From Methylotenera versatilis 7 (GTDB lineage: Bacteria > Pseudomonadota > Gammaproteobacteria > Burkholderiales > Methylophilaceae): 64,000 nucleotides of DNA. Positions within the stretch are counted from its first letter, which is position 1; each line of letters starts with the position of its first letter. Shown here piece after piece: positions 37,436 through 44,587 of this stretch. The notes under the pieces are model-generated. The model was not told where the DNA came from. It did not search any database and worked only from the letters and a program-made list of their open reading frames with translations. The position numbers and the translations under genes are program-made. The stretch covers positions 1 through 64,000 of the forward strand of contig NZ_JUGF01000001.1 in NCBI RefSeq assembly GCF_000799165.1. Direction: 5' to 3'.

Positions 37436-38188
37436 TTAAATTAATTCTAATAATTCGTTTGCTTGGTCGGCAGCTTTTAATAGCCTTTCATTTTCAACAT
37501 TGTTCATTTGCTTAACTAAATCTTGAAGTGTTAAGTCCTTGAACACTTCAATTCGCGGCATGGTTGGTAGTTTCACAGGTAACACCTGCGGATATGCTGA
37601 CTTACGTTTTTTATTCCAAGTTTTACGACCGTAGTCATTAAGGTCTATAACCTGGTCACGTATCCCGCTAAACATCGGCATATGGCCAATACGACTAAAG
37701 TAATCTTTTAAAGCTTGCTCACCTGAGTCTGCTGCACCTTTAGACATGGCAAGTTGATCCTTAAAATACTCCTTTTGCATTTGCCATGTCCATGTGATTT
37801 TGCCACCTTGCTTTCTATCACGTTGAATTTGGGTTAAGTGGTATTGATCGCGCCAAGTCAGCGGCACTTTTAGTGCGTCTGACAGTTTTTCTCTTTCATG
37901 AGTTAATCCACTGCCTGGCGTAGCTAAAAGCCAATACATAACCTTAGTTTTGTCCTTATCGTGGGGAAAAATCACTAGTTTGGCTGCGGCTTTCCCCTTT
38001 TTCTTGAGAGTTTCTCGTTGAGATTGGGTGGCTTCCACACCGTAAAGGCTATTCATTTTAGATGCGAAGGCTTCTGCTTTAGAGAAGTGCATCACACCAC
38101 AGGTCCAGTTTCGATAGCCAGTGCTTACGAGTAATTGAAGGTAAGACATAGCGGCAGCTTTTGAGGTGGGAATATTGATTGATTGCAT
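37436..38188 (-). CDS. Hypothetical protein, likely mobile-element specific
   Basis: 250 residues. I choose ATG 38188, which has GATGGAGTTTGTC upstream; the frame extends to 38209 without a better start. Basic and soluble: AAAKLVIFPHDKDKTKVMYWLLATPGSGL, then RDQYHLTQIQRDRKQGGKITWTWQMQ. No catalytic motif recognised and no HUH pattern of a relaxase. Basic composition suggests nucleic acid contact, but that is weak. Confidence 0.72.
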   Translation of the reverse strand: MQSINIPTSKAAAMSYLQLLVSTGYRNWTCGVMHFSKAEAFASKMNSLYGVEATQSQRETLKKKGKAAAKLVIFPHDKDKTKVMYWLLATPGSGLTHEREKLSDALKVPLTWRDQYHLTQIQRDRKQGGKITWTWQMQKEYFKDQLAMSKGAADSGEQALKDYFSRIGHMPMFSGIRDQVIDLNDYGRKTWNKKRKSAYPQVLPVKLPTMPRIEVFKDLTLQDLVKQMNNVENERLLKAADQANELLELI

Positions 38189-38256
38189 GACAAACTCCAT
38201 CAGTAACAAATTTAGTGAATTGGTTACTGAAGTTTTGAGTTACATCACTTCTTGAA

Positions 38257-38274
38257 GCGCTAAGCAGCTACCTA
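38257..38274 (+). repeat. 18-bp direct repeat, copy 1
   Basis: GCGCTAAGCAGCTACCTA, matching 38460-38477 with one change (C to T at position 4). It lies 70 bp upstream of the minus-strand gene start. Together the two copies bracket the 390-bp divergent intergenic region; possibly regulator sites. Confidence 0.6.
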
Positions 38275-38459
38275 TTTCTACTTAGTTATGAAGATGTTTA
38301 ATGCATAAATATATTAGTTTAGATTAACTGAAAATGCAATATATCCTATTGATTTATAGTGATTAATTGATTTTTTGTAGATTTGTTTACTCAATTATTT
38401 TTATAGTCTGATGTTGCTCCTATAAAACTGGCTGAAGTTTGGGTTTATCCCTTTTTAAG

Positions 38460-38477
38460 GCGTTAAGCAGCTACCTA
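38460..38477 (+). repeat. 18-bp direct repeat, copy 2
   Basis: GCGTTAAGCAGCTACCTA, 203 bp from copy 1 and about 100 bp upstream of the next plus-strand gene. No gene was seen in 38189-38579. Confidence 0.6.
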
Positions 38478-38579
38478 ATATCCAGTATTTTGTATTAATT
38501 TTAATTCATTAAATTTTATGTTCATGTGTAATACCTATAGAGCTTAGAAAGTTAAATTTTAATAATTGAGGTATTCATA

Positions 38580-38795
38580 ATGAGTAATAAAAAATTAGAT
38601 GCAAAAAATGTTGTAACTATCGAAATAGACAATGAGTTTGCAGATATTTGTAAGCGTAACTGCACAAATCCAGTTGAAGTCTTAAATGGATTTATTGCTG
38701 ATTTATGTGAACTAAATAATAGCCATGGAAGCGACGAAAGGCGGTTAGCCAATGATTATTTTGACAGAGTAGGATATTCATGGAGAGCCCAATAA
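38580..38795 (+). CDS. Small hypothetical protein
   Basis: 71 residues with GAGGTATTCATA before the ATG. Basic N-terminus (MSNKKLDAKN), then VVTIEIDNEFADICKRNCTNPVEVLNGFIADLCEL, a strand-helix-helix pattern that could be a ribbon-helix-helix-like DNA-binding fold. The spacing is atypical, so this is only a suggestion. It is a single-gene unit with its own terminator. Confidence 0.7.
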   Translation: MSNKKLDAKNVVTIEIDNEFADICKRNCTNPVEVLNGFIADLCELNNSHGSDERRLANDYFDRVGYSWRAQ

Positions 38796-38822
38796 ATTGG
38801 GGCTAAGTAAATTCTAAAGTAA

Positions 38823-38854
38823 AAACCACACTCATTATAGAGTGTGGTTTTTTT
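38823..38854 (+). terminator. Rho-independent terminator
   Basis: AAACCACACTC / GAGTGTGGTTT with a 6-base loop followed by TTTTAC, 28 bp after the stop codon. Confidence 0.92.
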
Positions 38855-39016
38855 ACTTTTGAGATTTCATGCTCAATATTGTCACTCCTTAGCCAATTTT
38901 AAGTGCCTTTGAAGATCCTTCTAAGCCCCTTCAAAGGGTGGCTATACTCCGTTTAAGATAACTTTTTGAAACCCTTCCGAGGCCCTTCTTAGGGTACTAA
39001 AAATTATTTACTCACC

Positions 39017-39104
39017 GTTAAGAAACTCTTTTGAAACCGTTTCGAAACTGTTTCAAAACCCTTACATTAACCCAAGAAAAGTAAACCTGTTTTGGGCATA
39101 ATAC
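39017..39104 (+). promoter_or_regulatory. Duplicated promoter/operator segment, copy A
   Basis: Contains TTTTGAAAC (39029-39037) and GTTTCAAAA (39050-39058) around the perfect palindrome GTTTCGAAAC (39039-39048), together a nearly perfect 30-bp palindrome. AAAGTAAAC and TTTTGGGCATAATA follow, the latter with a -10-like CATAAT. A related segment lies at 39946-40043. It should control the lipoprotein gene at 39172. The 38855-39016 stretch before it has only short CCCTTC-rich repeats. Confidence 0.65.
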
Positions 39105-39171
39105 GTGTGCAAAGACGTGCTTGGATGTTTTCAAGACACAACACAAAAAATAAAAATAAGGAGTAGTAAAA

Positions 39172-39735
39172 ATGAATGTTTCAAAGAATAAAATATTAAA
39201 AGGATGGGCTTTAAGTGCATTGGTAGCAATGACTGTTGGATGCGCGAGTGTGGACAGCCAAGTTAAATCTAGAGTAGATAACTCTTATAAATTAGTTAAG
39301 TCAGCAGATGGAATAGCTTATGGCTCATTTTTCATCTTGGACGATCAATCAGTTAAAACCAAGCTTTGCGAAGCAGTCAATTATTCCGATGCCCGATGTC
39401 AAGATTTGGATAACTACAATGCTGTAAATGTATTTCACGGGTTTGGTTTTAAAGCCGCCGCAGCCAATTCTTTAGCGTTAGCACCAAAAGATTTCCCCGC
39501 TAAAAATACCTGTGGTCGTGTTGGAGATTCTAAATGCACTTACGTTTCAGTTAAAGTTGCACAGAATTCAATCACCTCAGTTATAGATATCGCATCTGCC
39601 AATAACGATAACAAGTGTTACTGGAAGGGTGGCGCTCGCTCTGGTGGCACCGTTTGTCCTGCTTATAACTGGGATTACCGCAAAGATTTAAACGACTGGG
39701 ATACTACTAACGGCGTATTGTCAGTAGATAAATAA
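39172..39735 (+). CDS. Predicted lipoprotein, cysteine-rich family (copy 2)
   Basis: 187 residues. Lipobox TVGC (Cys24) after a hydrophobic segment. The mature part shares three blocks with the lipoprotein at 29522: CEAVNYSDARC then NYNAVNVF, KCTYVSVKVAQNSITSV, and KCYWKGGARSGGTVC. Strong AAGGAGTAGTAAAA before the ATG. Its start is preceded by a palindrome-rich promoter. A broken copy of the other cluster's 544-residue gene lies just downstream in the opposite direction, so this locus arose by duplication and rearrangement. Function unknown. Confidence 0.82.
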   Translation: MNVSKNKILKGWALSALVAMTVGCASVDSQVKSRVDNSYKLVKSADGIAYGSFFILDDQSVKTKLCEAVNYSDARCQDLDNYNAVNVFHGFGFKAAAANSLALAPKDFPAKNTCGRVGDSKCTYVSVKVAQNSITSVIDIASANNDNKCYWKGGARSGGTVCPAYNWDYRKDLNDWDTTNGVLSVDK

Positions 39736-39759
39736 AAAAAGCCATACACGATGTATGGC
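39734..39759 (-). terminator. Minus-strand terminator after the gene remnant
   Basis: GCCATACA/TGTATGGC (39741-39748, 39752-39759, 3-base loop). On the minus strand the stem is followed by TTTTTTTATTT. It ends leftward transcription from the remnant at 39784-39924. Confidence 0.8.
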
Positions 39760-39783
39760 CTCCTCTTTGCTGCGAATTACAGA

Positions 39784-39924
39784 TTACAGGCCAGTGTTAA
39801 TTGTCCATGCCCCCGCTTTTGGGGCTGTACAAATCGCTAAAGCCTTACCCGTTAAACCTTTCGCTTTACAACGCACCTCTGCTTCACGCAATTGACGCAC
39901 CACGTTGGATTCAAGGTAACTATC
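39784..39924 (-). pseudogene. 3' remnant of the 544-residue exported-protein gene
   Basis: The minus strand encodes DSYLESNVVRQLREAEVRC and continues KAKGLTGKALAICTAPKAG to AWTINTGL and a stop. This matches the last 46 residues of the protein at 27818-29452 except for one Ser-to-Asn change; many silent DNA differences show it is not a very recent copy. Upstream of 39924 similarity ends, and no start codon lies in the open stretch. A truncated duplicate, inverted relative to its lipoprotein neighbour. Confidence 0.88.
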
Positions 39925-39945
39925 CAAGAAGTTGTTGAGTCTACT

Positions 39946-40043
39946 GTTAAGAAACCGTTTTGAAACAGTTCATTAAACCCTTTCGAAACCGTTTGGAAAC
40001 CCTTTCACTAACCCAATAAAAGTAAACACGTTTTGGGCATAAT
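39946..40043 (+). promoter_or_regulatory. Duplicated promoter/operator segment, copy B
   Basis: Begins GTTAAGAAAC and ends CGTTTTGGGCATAATA, like copy A at 39017-39104. It has several GAAAC/GTTTC half-sites (TTTCGAAACCGTTTGGAAAC) but a less regular palindrome and about 10 extra bases. It lies upstream of the tiny membrane-protein and YedK-like genes. Confidence 0.62.
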
Positions 40044-40059
40044 ATGGCAATATTGCAGA

Positions 40060-40096
40060 ATGCCGATTGGGTAGAAAAGCACTTCGATTGCGAATT
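40060..40096 (+). pseudogene. Fragment of a yedK-like gene 5' region
   Basis: 37 bp with 33 identical to 40425-40461 inside the YedK-like gene. In frame it reads ADWVEKHFDCEL against ADWVKKHFDCEL. No start or remaining domain is present, so it is a scar of duplication. Confidence 0.75.
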
Positions 40097-40114
40097 GAAT
40101 ATAGAGGATACATT

Positions 40115-40237
40115 ATGAATGCAGTCACTTTAACATTAGGTTTAGCCGTTTTAATGACTATTGGCAGCGTAATCATGGCGTATAAATTGCGCAAGATTAA
40201 TAACGCCCGTGAACAACAAGCTAAGTCAAAAACTTAG
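40115..40237 (+). CDS. Tiny single-pass membrane protein (40 aa)
   Basis: ATG 40115 follows AGAGGATACATT. One hydrophobic helix (VTLTLGLAVLMTIGSVIMAY), then a basic tail KLRKINNAREQQAKSKT. The tail matches that of the 70-residue protein at 44225 (KLKNINDKREQDKS). Located upstream of the YedK-like gene and separated from it by a hairpin and another tiny membrane protein. Unknown function; possibly a small regulatory membrane peptide. Confidence 0.65.
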   Translation: MNAVTLTLGLAVLMTIGSVIMAYKLRKINNAREQQAKSKT

Positions 40238-40243
40238 ATAAAA

Positions 40244-40271
40244 AGGACAGAATAACTTCTGTCCTAATTTT
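40244..40271 (+). terminator. Hairpin terminator or attenuator
   Basis: AGGACAGAA / TTCTGTCCT with a 4-base loop, then AATTTT. It lies 6 bp after the 40-codon gene. With a moderate U-tract it may only partly stop transcription into the YedK-like gene. Confidence 0.7.
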
Positions 40272-40283
40272 AGGATTTTTATT

Positions 40284-40391
40284 ATGTACGAATTAGCTAT
40301 GATTATTTTAACAATCGGCGTTATCTACATTGCTTTGGCGTGTTTTTTTGCAAATAAATTGCACAAGAAAAATCGACAATCCAGAGCGTAA
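40284..40391 (+). CDS. Tiny single-pass membrane protein (35 aa)
   Basis: Hydrophobic helix LAMIILTIGVIYIALACFFA followed by NKLHKKNRQSRA. Similar in design to the 40-residue protein just upstream. Its stop codon overlaps the YedK-like start in TAATG, indicating translational coupling. TAGGATTTTT precedes the ATG. Confidence 0.6.
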   Translation: MYELAMIILTIGVIYIALACFFANKLHKKNRQSRA

Positions 40392-41032
40392 TGTGCAGCA
40401 ATTTTCAACCAATTAAAAATCACCATGCCGACTGGGTAAAGAAGCACTTTGATTGCGAATTACCTAACGAGGAATGGCGCGATGAAACATACCCAACATA
40501 TTCCGCCCCATTTGTTTACCTTGATGATGGTAAGCCACGCTGCGAGCTAGCCCAGTTTGGCCTTGTTCCGCATTGGGCACCTGATAAAAAGAAATACGGC
40601 TTACGCACATACAACGCAAGATCAGAAACTGTTCACGAAAAACCTAGTTATCGAGAGGCTTGGAAGGAACGTAGATTCGGTTTGGTACTTATGGAAAGTT
40701 TCTATGAACCTAGTTGGGAAACTGGTAAGGCAGTACGTTGGCGTATCAGAAGATCTGACGGGCAACCATCAGCAGCCGCATCCATTTGGGAACGTATAAT
40801 CGATAAGGAAACAGGGGAGGTTATATTCTCTTTTTCAATGCTTACAATCAACGCAGATGGCCATGAAGTGATGAAACATTTCCATCGGCCAGAAGATGAA
40901 AAGCGTTCAATTGTGGTGCTGAATGATTCGGATTACATGGGTTGGTTGTTTTCAAGTAATCATAAAGCTAATAATTTACTAAAACTAACACCAAAACATT
41001 TTTTACTTTCAGAGCCAGCACCCCAAAAATGA
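40391..41032 (+). CDS. YedK/HMCES-type abasic-site DNA-protein crosslink protein (SRAP)
   Basis: 213 residues. The N-terminal MCSNFQ places the active Cys2 right after the initiator Met, as in SRAP proteins, which bind abasic sites in single-stranded DNA covalently. NARSETVHEKPSYREAWKERR, PAAASIWERI-like strands and HFHRPEDEKRSIVVL supply the family's conserved Asn/Glu/His region. It protects or processes abasic DNA during replication. It lies near umuDC and is likely damage-related. It is coupled to the preceding tiny gene. A fragment of its 5' region occurs upstream. Confidence 0.92.
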   Translation: MCSNFQPIKNHHADWVKKHFDCELPNEEWRDETYPTYSAPFVYLDDGKPRCELAQFGLVPHWAPDKKKYGLRTYNARSETVHEKPSYREAWKERRFGLVLMESFYEPSWETGKAVRWRIRRSDGQPSAAASIWERIIDKETGEVIFSFSMLTINADGHEVMKHFHRPEDEKRSIVVLNDSDYMGWLFSSNHKANNLLKLTPKHFLLSEPAPQK

Positions 41033-41068
41033 ATTAAAAACTGGCAATTTAAGTTAGGTCATTGACTT

Positions 41069-42055
41069 CTAGTAATTTGAACTTGAATCTTTGGTAAGGT
41101 TAACTTTCTTAAACTTACCTTCAAAGAGTTCAATGTGTATAGATGGTCGTGAAATTGTATAGCTACGAGATGCTTCAACTTCATCAATCGCAGAATTTAG
41201 AAATTGATATAGCATTTCTCCTGTCGAATTGCCTGCTTTTGTCGCGGCTTCAAATTTGGCTTGTGCAGAATCTTCAAATTTCTTCCGCATCCCTAATACT
41301 GCAACTTGATTTTGAAGCATTTCTTGTCGATTAAAATAAACTTCAATGACACCATTTACAGTTTTAGACTGCATTCTGTATGTATATAAATGATGCGTAT
41401 GTTTGCAGGGGCAGTAAATTCCAACTACAAAATCGGTGTGCATATTATTTAAATCTTGTTGGCTGATGCAATACTTTCGAACTGACGAAAGTGCAATATT
41501 AAGTGAATGTTCTATTGTATCGGCCAGAAAATCTGCTGTAACTATTCCCTTGAAGTCACTATCTAAAAAAGTATCTTCACCCCACGAGGTTGGGTCTTTA
41601 GGATCTTTTAGTAAATTATATTGACAATGCCTTTGTACAATGTAGTTTCCAGGGTTTGAAAAATTTTCATTTCTTTTGTAACTTATTTCTAATTTTTTTA
41701 AATGTTCTGTAACTGTATTAATAGCGTGTGAAGCAGCTAAAGTGCTCCCTGAAAAGGCTATAAAGCAATTAGACTCCAAAAATGTAGAAGAATAGCTTTT
41801 AAAGTATCTTCCGACGAAATATGGCTTCCATACTTTAATTGTTATTTCATGAATTTTACGATGGCCACTCAATATTGGAGTCGCTCCTTGTGAACCCATT
41901 GAAGTAATTACACTATCTGCTACCACAAATAATCCACTTGCTTTAAGTTTAGGAGCTTCTTGACCCTTTGAAGTAGTGCGTTTCTTTTCCTCATCACCCC
42001 AAACAGAATCCCAAGGATCTTTTGCTAACTCATGTCCTGCAATAACCAATGTCAT
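41069..42055 (-). CDS. Proteasome/HslV-like Ntn-hydrolase fold protein
   Basis: 328 residues. N-terminal MTLVIAG gives a potential Thr nucleophile after Met removal. LFVVADSVIT (Asp47) and GHRKIHEI (Lys67) occupy the places of the Asp and Lys of proteasome-type enzymes. FIAFSGSTLAASHAINTV (about 98-115) matches the SGS.A segment of HslV/proteasome beta folds. A charged insert (residues about 10-38) and a long C-terminal extension are unusual. No regulatory ATPase lies nearby. Catalysis is not proven; a self-processing or defence-related protease is possible. Confidence 0.55.
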   Translation of the reverse strand: MTLVIAGHELAKDPWDSVWGDEEKKRTTSKGQEAPKLKASGLFVVADSVITSMGSQGATPILSGHRKIHEITIKVWKPYFVGRYFKSYSSTFLESNCFIAFSGSTLAASHAINTVTEHLKKLEISYKRNENFSNPGNYIVQRHCQYNLLKDPKDPTSWGEDTFLDSDFKGIVTADFLADTIEHSLNIALSSVRKYCISQQDLNNMHTDFVVGIYCPCKHTHHLYTYRMQSKTVNGVIEVYFNRQEMLQNQVAVLGMRKKFEDSAQAKFEAATKAGNSTGEMLYQFLNSAIDEVEASRSYTISRPSIHIELFEGKFKKVNLTKDSSSNY

Positions 42056-42125
42056 AATTGTTTTTCTTAATTAATTTAATAGCTTACTTCAAATAAGTTG
42101 GAACCTTAATATTATAGAATGTTTA

Positions 42126-43400
42126 TTAATTTACTTCGGGTAAATCTTCCCACTTAGTCGTATAACTCGGACTCATGTTTTCCTGCTTCATCTTCCAAGG
42201 CCGCGTAAAACCCTCGCTGGCCAGCTTAACGGCTTCTTTACCCATTTTACGATTAATCTTATCCATAGCAGCCATCAAAGCATTTGATTTAGGTGAGACT
42301 TGCACCTGGCTGAATAAATCGGTTTGCACGCCAGCTGAAGGAACCAGTTCGGAGAGCATTACTCCTGCCTTCGCGTATTTAAAGTTTGGTTTGAATATCT
42401 GTTTTAAGCCCCATAGAGCGACGTTTGCCAGTTGTCTAGTGTCATCGGTGGGGGATGGCATTGGAAGTGTCATGCCGTTGCTGTAGTAAGGTTGATTAGG
42501 CTTGAATTCACTCGTTCTGATGAATACATATACCGAACCTGCAAATGACTGTTGTTTACGTAATTTCTCTGCAGCGCGACTCATGTACAACGTAATTGAT
42601 TCTGACAGGCTGTTGTAGTCGTACACTGCATGGCCGAAGCTCCTTGAGCTAACTATCTGCTTCTTAGGCGGAGCAATTTCCTCCATCTCAATGCAGACTA
42701 TGCCATTTAACTCATGAATCGTTTTCTGCATGACAACACTGAATTGCTGTCGCAACGCATTCGCATCAGCGCGTTTTAAATCCAGTACGGTGTTGTAACC
42801 AAGCGCTTGCAGCTTGGGGGCTAGTTTGCGGCCCACACCCCAAATCTCACCAACTCCAATTTGACCTAATAGATTATCCAGCTCAATAACTGGCATGGCA
42901 TTGAAATTACACACGCCATTAAATTCAGAACGCTTTTTAGCACAATGATTGGCCAGTTTGGATAGTGTTTTAGTTGAAGCAATGCCAACACATACGGGCA
43001 GCCCAGTCCACTTCAGAACACGCTTGCGCATCTGTTGGCCATAATTGATTAGATCCAGCGATTTAAATGCAGTGAGTTCGAGGAAGGATTCATCAATCGA
43101 ATAAACCTCTTGGTCTGGGCTAAATTCGCGCAAGATATTCATGACGCGATTGCTCATGTCAGCATAGAGGGCATAGTTGCTTGAGAGGGCTTTGATGCCA
43201 TGTTGCTTGGCCAAGTCTGCGAACTTAAACCAAGGCGCACCCATGCCGACACCTAGCGCTTTAACCTCATTGCTACGAGCTACGGCGCAGCCATCATTAT
43301 TTGATAAAACAACGACAGGAATATTAATTAGCTTGGGATTAAATACACGTTCACACGAAACGTAAAAGTTGTTTACGTCGATAAGGGCAATACTGCGCAT
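42126..43400 (-). CDS. umuC: UmuC-like Y-family DNA polymerase V catalytic subunit
   Basis: 424 residues. Family motifs: [19 protein letters not shown] at the N-terminus with the metal-binding Asp, [11 protein letters not shown] with the second acidic pair, [21 protein letters not shown], and the helix-hairpin-helix [20 protein letters not shown]. With UmuD' it forms Pol V for translesion synthesis. Located 6 bp after umuD, so an operon. Close to chromosomal length, no visible disruption. Confidence 0.96.
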   Translation of the reverse strand: MRSIALIDVNNFYVSCERVFNPKLINIPVVVLSNNDGCAVARSNEVKALGVGMGAPWFKFADLAKQHGIKALSSNYALYADMSNRVMNILREFSPDQEVYSIDESFLELTAFKSLDLINYGQQMRKRVLKWTGLPVCVGIASTKTLSKLANHCAKKRSEFNGVCNFNAMPVIELDNLLGQIGVGEIWGVGRKLAPKLQALGYNTVLDLKRADANALRQQFSVVMQKTIHELNGIVCIEMEEIAPPKKQIVSSRSFGHAVYDYNSLSESITLYMSRAAEKLRKQQSFAGSVYVFIRTSEFKPNQPYYSNGMTLPMPSPTDDTRQLANVALWGLKQIFKPNFKYAKAGVMLSELVPSAGVQTDLFSQVQVSPKSNALMAAMDKINRKMGKEAVKLASEGFTRPWKMKQENMSPSYTTKWEDLPEVN

Positions 43401-43406
43401 ACAACA

Positions 43407-44039
43407 CTACTTTTGGAAACGTCTAAAGGAGCCTGTGCAAACTCCCCAGATTTCAAACTGCATTTCTTCAGTAATTTCTATGGGGGAATATGCGCCTGTG
43501 GAATTTGCTGGTAAAAGTCTTGGGGCTTTCGTCTTGCTATGACGACCAAGAATTTTAATAGTGAATTCACCATTCACAATAGCCAACACGATATCGCCAA
43601 CAGAAGCATCTTTAGAGCGATCAATTACGGCTTTATCACCTGGTAACAAGCCGACATCAATCATTGATTGACCTTGGATGGTTACGAAGAATGTAGCGTC
43701 TTTTTGATCAATCAAGAACTCACTTGGATCAAGGCGTGTTTCTACATGGTCGTCAGCTGGTGATGGAAAGCCTGCAGAGACTTTTGATGAATACAATGGA
43801 AGTGATACAGGCAACGCGCTAAGACTCGGTAACTCAAACTCTGCAATCACATCTAGATCAGTCAATAATTTTTTATGCTGGTAGGCTGCCAAAAAATCTT
43901 TAATGACAGGTTCTTGACTGACTGGAACACGGACTACAGATGTCGGCTCACCAAACTTGCCTGTACCTTCTCTGCGGCCAGCATTAGGCCGAGCACCACC
44001 ATGGGTTATTTCTAAAATATTTGATTTATTATCGTTCAT
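43407..44039 (-). CDS. umuD: UmuD-like S24 protease subunit of Pol V
   Basis: 210 residues. Cleavage site SAGFPSP (between Ala89 and Gly90), Ser125 in GQSMIDVGLLPGD and Lys162 in GEFTIKILG. Ser to Lys spacing is 37, the same as E. coli UmuD. A 70-residue N-terminal extension (HGGARPNAGRREGTGKFG) makes it longer than E. coli UmuD. RecA-stimulated self-cleavage yields the active form. The start codon has no Shine-Dalgarno site and abuts a palindrome. Confidence 0.95.
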   Translation of the reverse strand: MNDNKSNILEITHGGARPNAGRREGTGKFGEPTSVVRVPVSQEPVIKDFLAAYQHKKLLTDLDVIAEFELPSLSALPVSLPLYSSKVSAGFPSPADDHVETRLDPSEFLIDQKDATFFVTIQGQSMIDVGLLPGDKAVIDRSKDASVGDIVLAIVNGEFTIKILGRHSKTKAPRLLPANSTGAYSPIEITEEMQFEIWGVCTGSFRRFQK

Positions 44040-44062
44040 TTGATTATTGTAACAGTAATCAA
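44040..44062 (-). promoter_or_regulatory. Palindromic operator immediately upstream of umuD
   Basis: TTGATTA ... TAATCAA arms (44040-44046, 44056-44062) around TTGTAACAG; only one base pair plus the centre break symmetry. It ends at base -1 of the umuD start. It is not a canonical CTGT-N8-ACAG LexA box over its full length. A repressor here would cover the initiation region. Confidence 0.6.
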
Positions 44063-44070
44063 GTTTAAAA

Positions 44071-44190
44071 TTGCTATATTGCTATATTGCTATATTGCTA
44101 TATTGCTATATTGCTATATTGCTATATTGCTATATTGCTATATTGCTATATTGCTATATCGCTATATCGCTATATCGCTATATCGCTATA
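44071..44190. repeat. 8-bp microsatellite, 15 units
   Basis: Eleven TTGCTATA units (44071-44158) then four TCGCTATA units (44159-44190), without interruption. It lies between the divergent umuD and the small membrane-protein gene. Slippage here would alter spacing for both promoters. Confidence 0.97.
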
Positions 44191-44224
44191 ATTATAGATA
44201 ACCGATTCGTAATGGAGATTTGAT

Positions 44225-44437
44225 ATGTTTTTATATATTTTTGCGGCTGGATTGTTGGCTGATGCCCACCATCAATCAAATGAAGGTTTGTACTTTTTCG
44301 GTTATTTTCTTTGTGGCTTTGCATTCTTAATGTCTATTGCATCTTTTGTTGGTGCTATGAAGCTAAAAAATATTAATGATAAAAGGGAACAGGATAAAAG
44401 CATTGCAGCTCGATTAAAGTTAAGCGTGAAGCCATAA
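44225..44437 (+). CDS. Small membrane protein (70 aa)
   Basis: GGAGATTTGAT precedes the ATG. Two hydrophobic segments (FLYIFAAGLLA and FFGYFLCGFAFLMSIASFVGAM) and a basic tail KLKNINDKREQDKS resembling that of the 40-residue protein at 40115. Transcribed divergently from umuD with the 8-bp microsatellite between. Unknown function. Confidence 0.68.
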   Translation: MFLYIFAAGLLADAHHQSNEGLYFFGYFLCGFAFLMSIASFVGAMKLKNINDKREQDKSIAARLKLSVKP

Positions 44438-44587
44438 TCAGATAGTTTACAAATTCAGCTATTGATTCAGAGTTAAATTAAGGAAGTTAGATATTTCCTA
44501 ATTGAGCTTACTTTGACTAGAATATTTTCGAACAGACTCTCTGTCTCTATAATTACTGTTAAGTGTGTTTAATCTGGAGCCTGGTTA

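Noticed and set aside
37436-38188. Relaxase for conjugation
   Set aside because: No HUH motif or catalytic tyrosine pattern could be seen.
44040-44062. Canonical LexA box for umuDC
   Set aside because: The palindrome has a TGT/ACA centre but does not fit CTGT-N8-ACAG.
44071-44190. Possible CRISPR or iteron array
   Set aside because: Contiguous 8-bp units with no spacers; a simple-sequence repeat.
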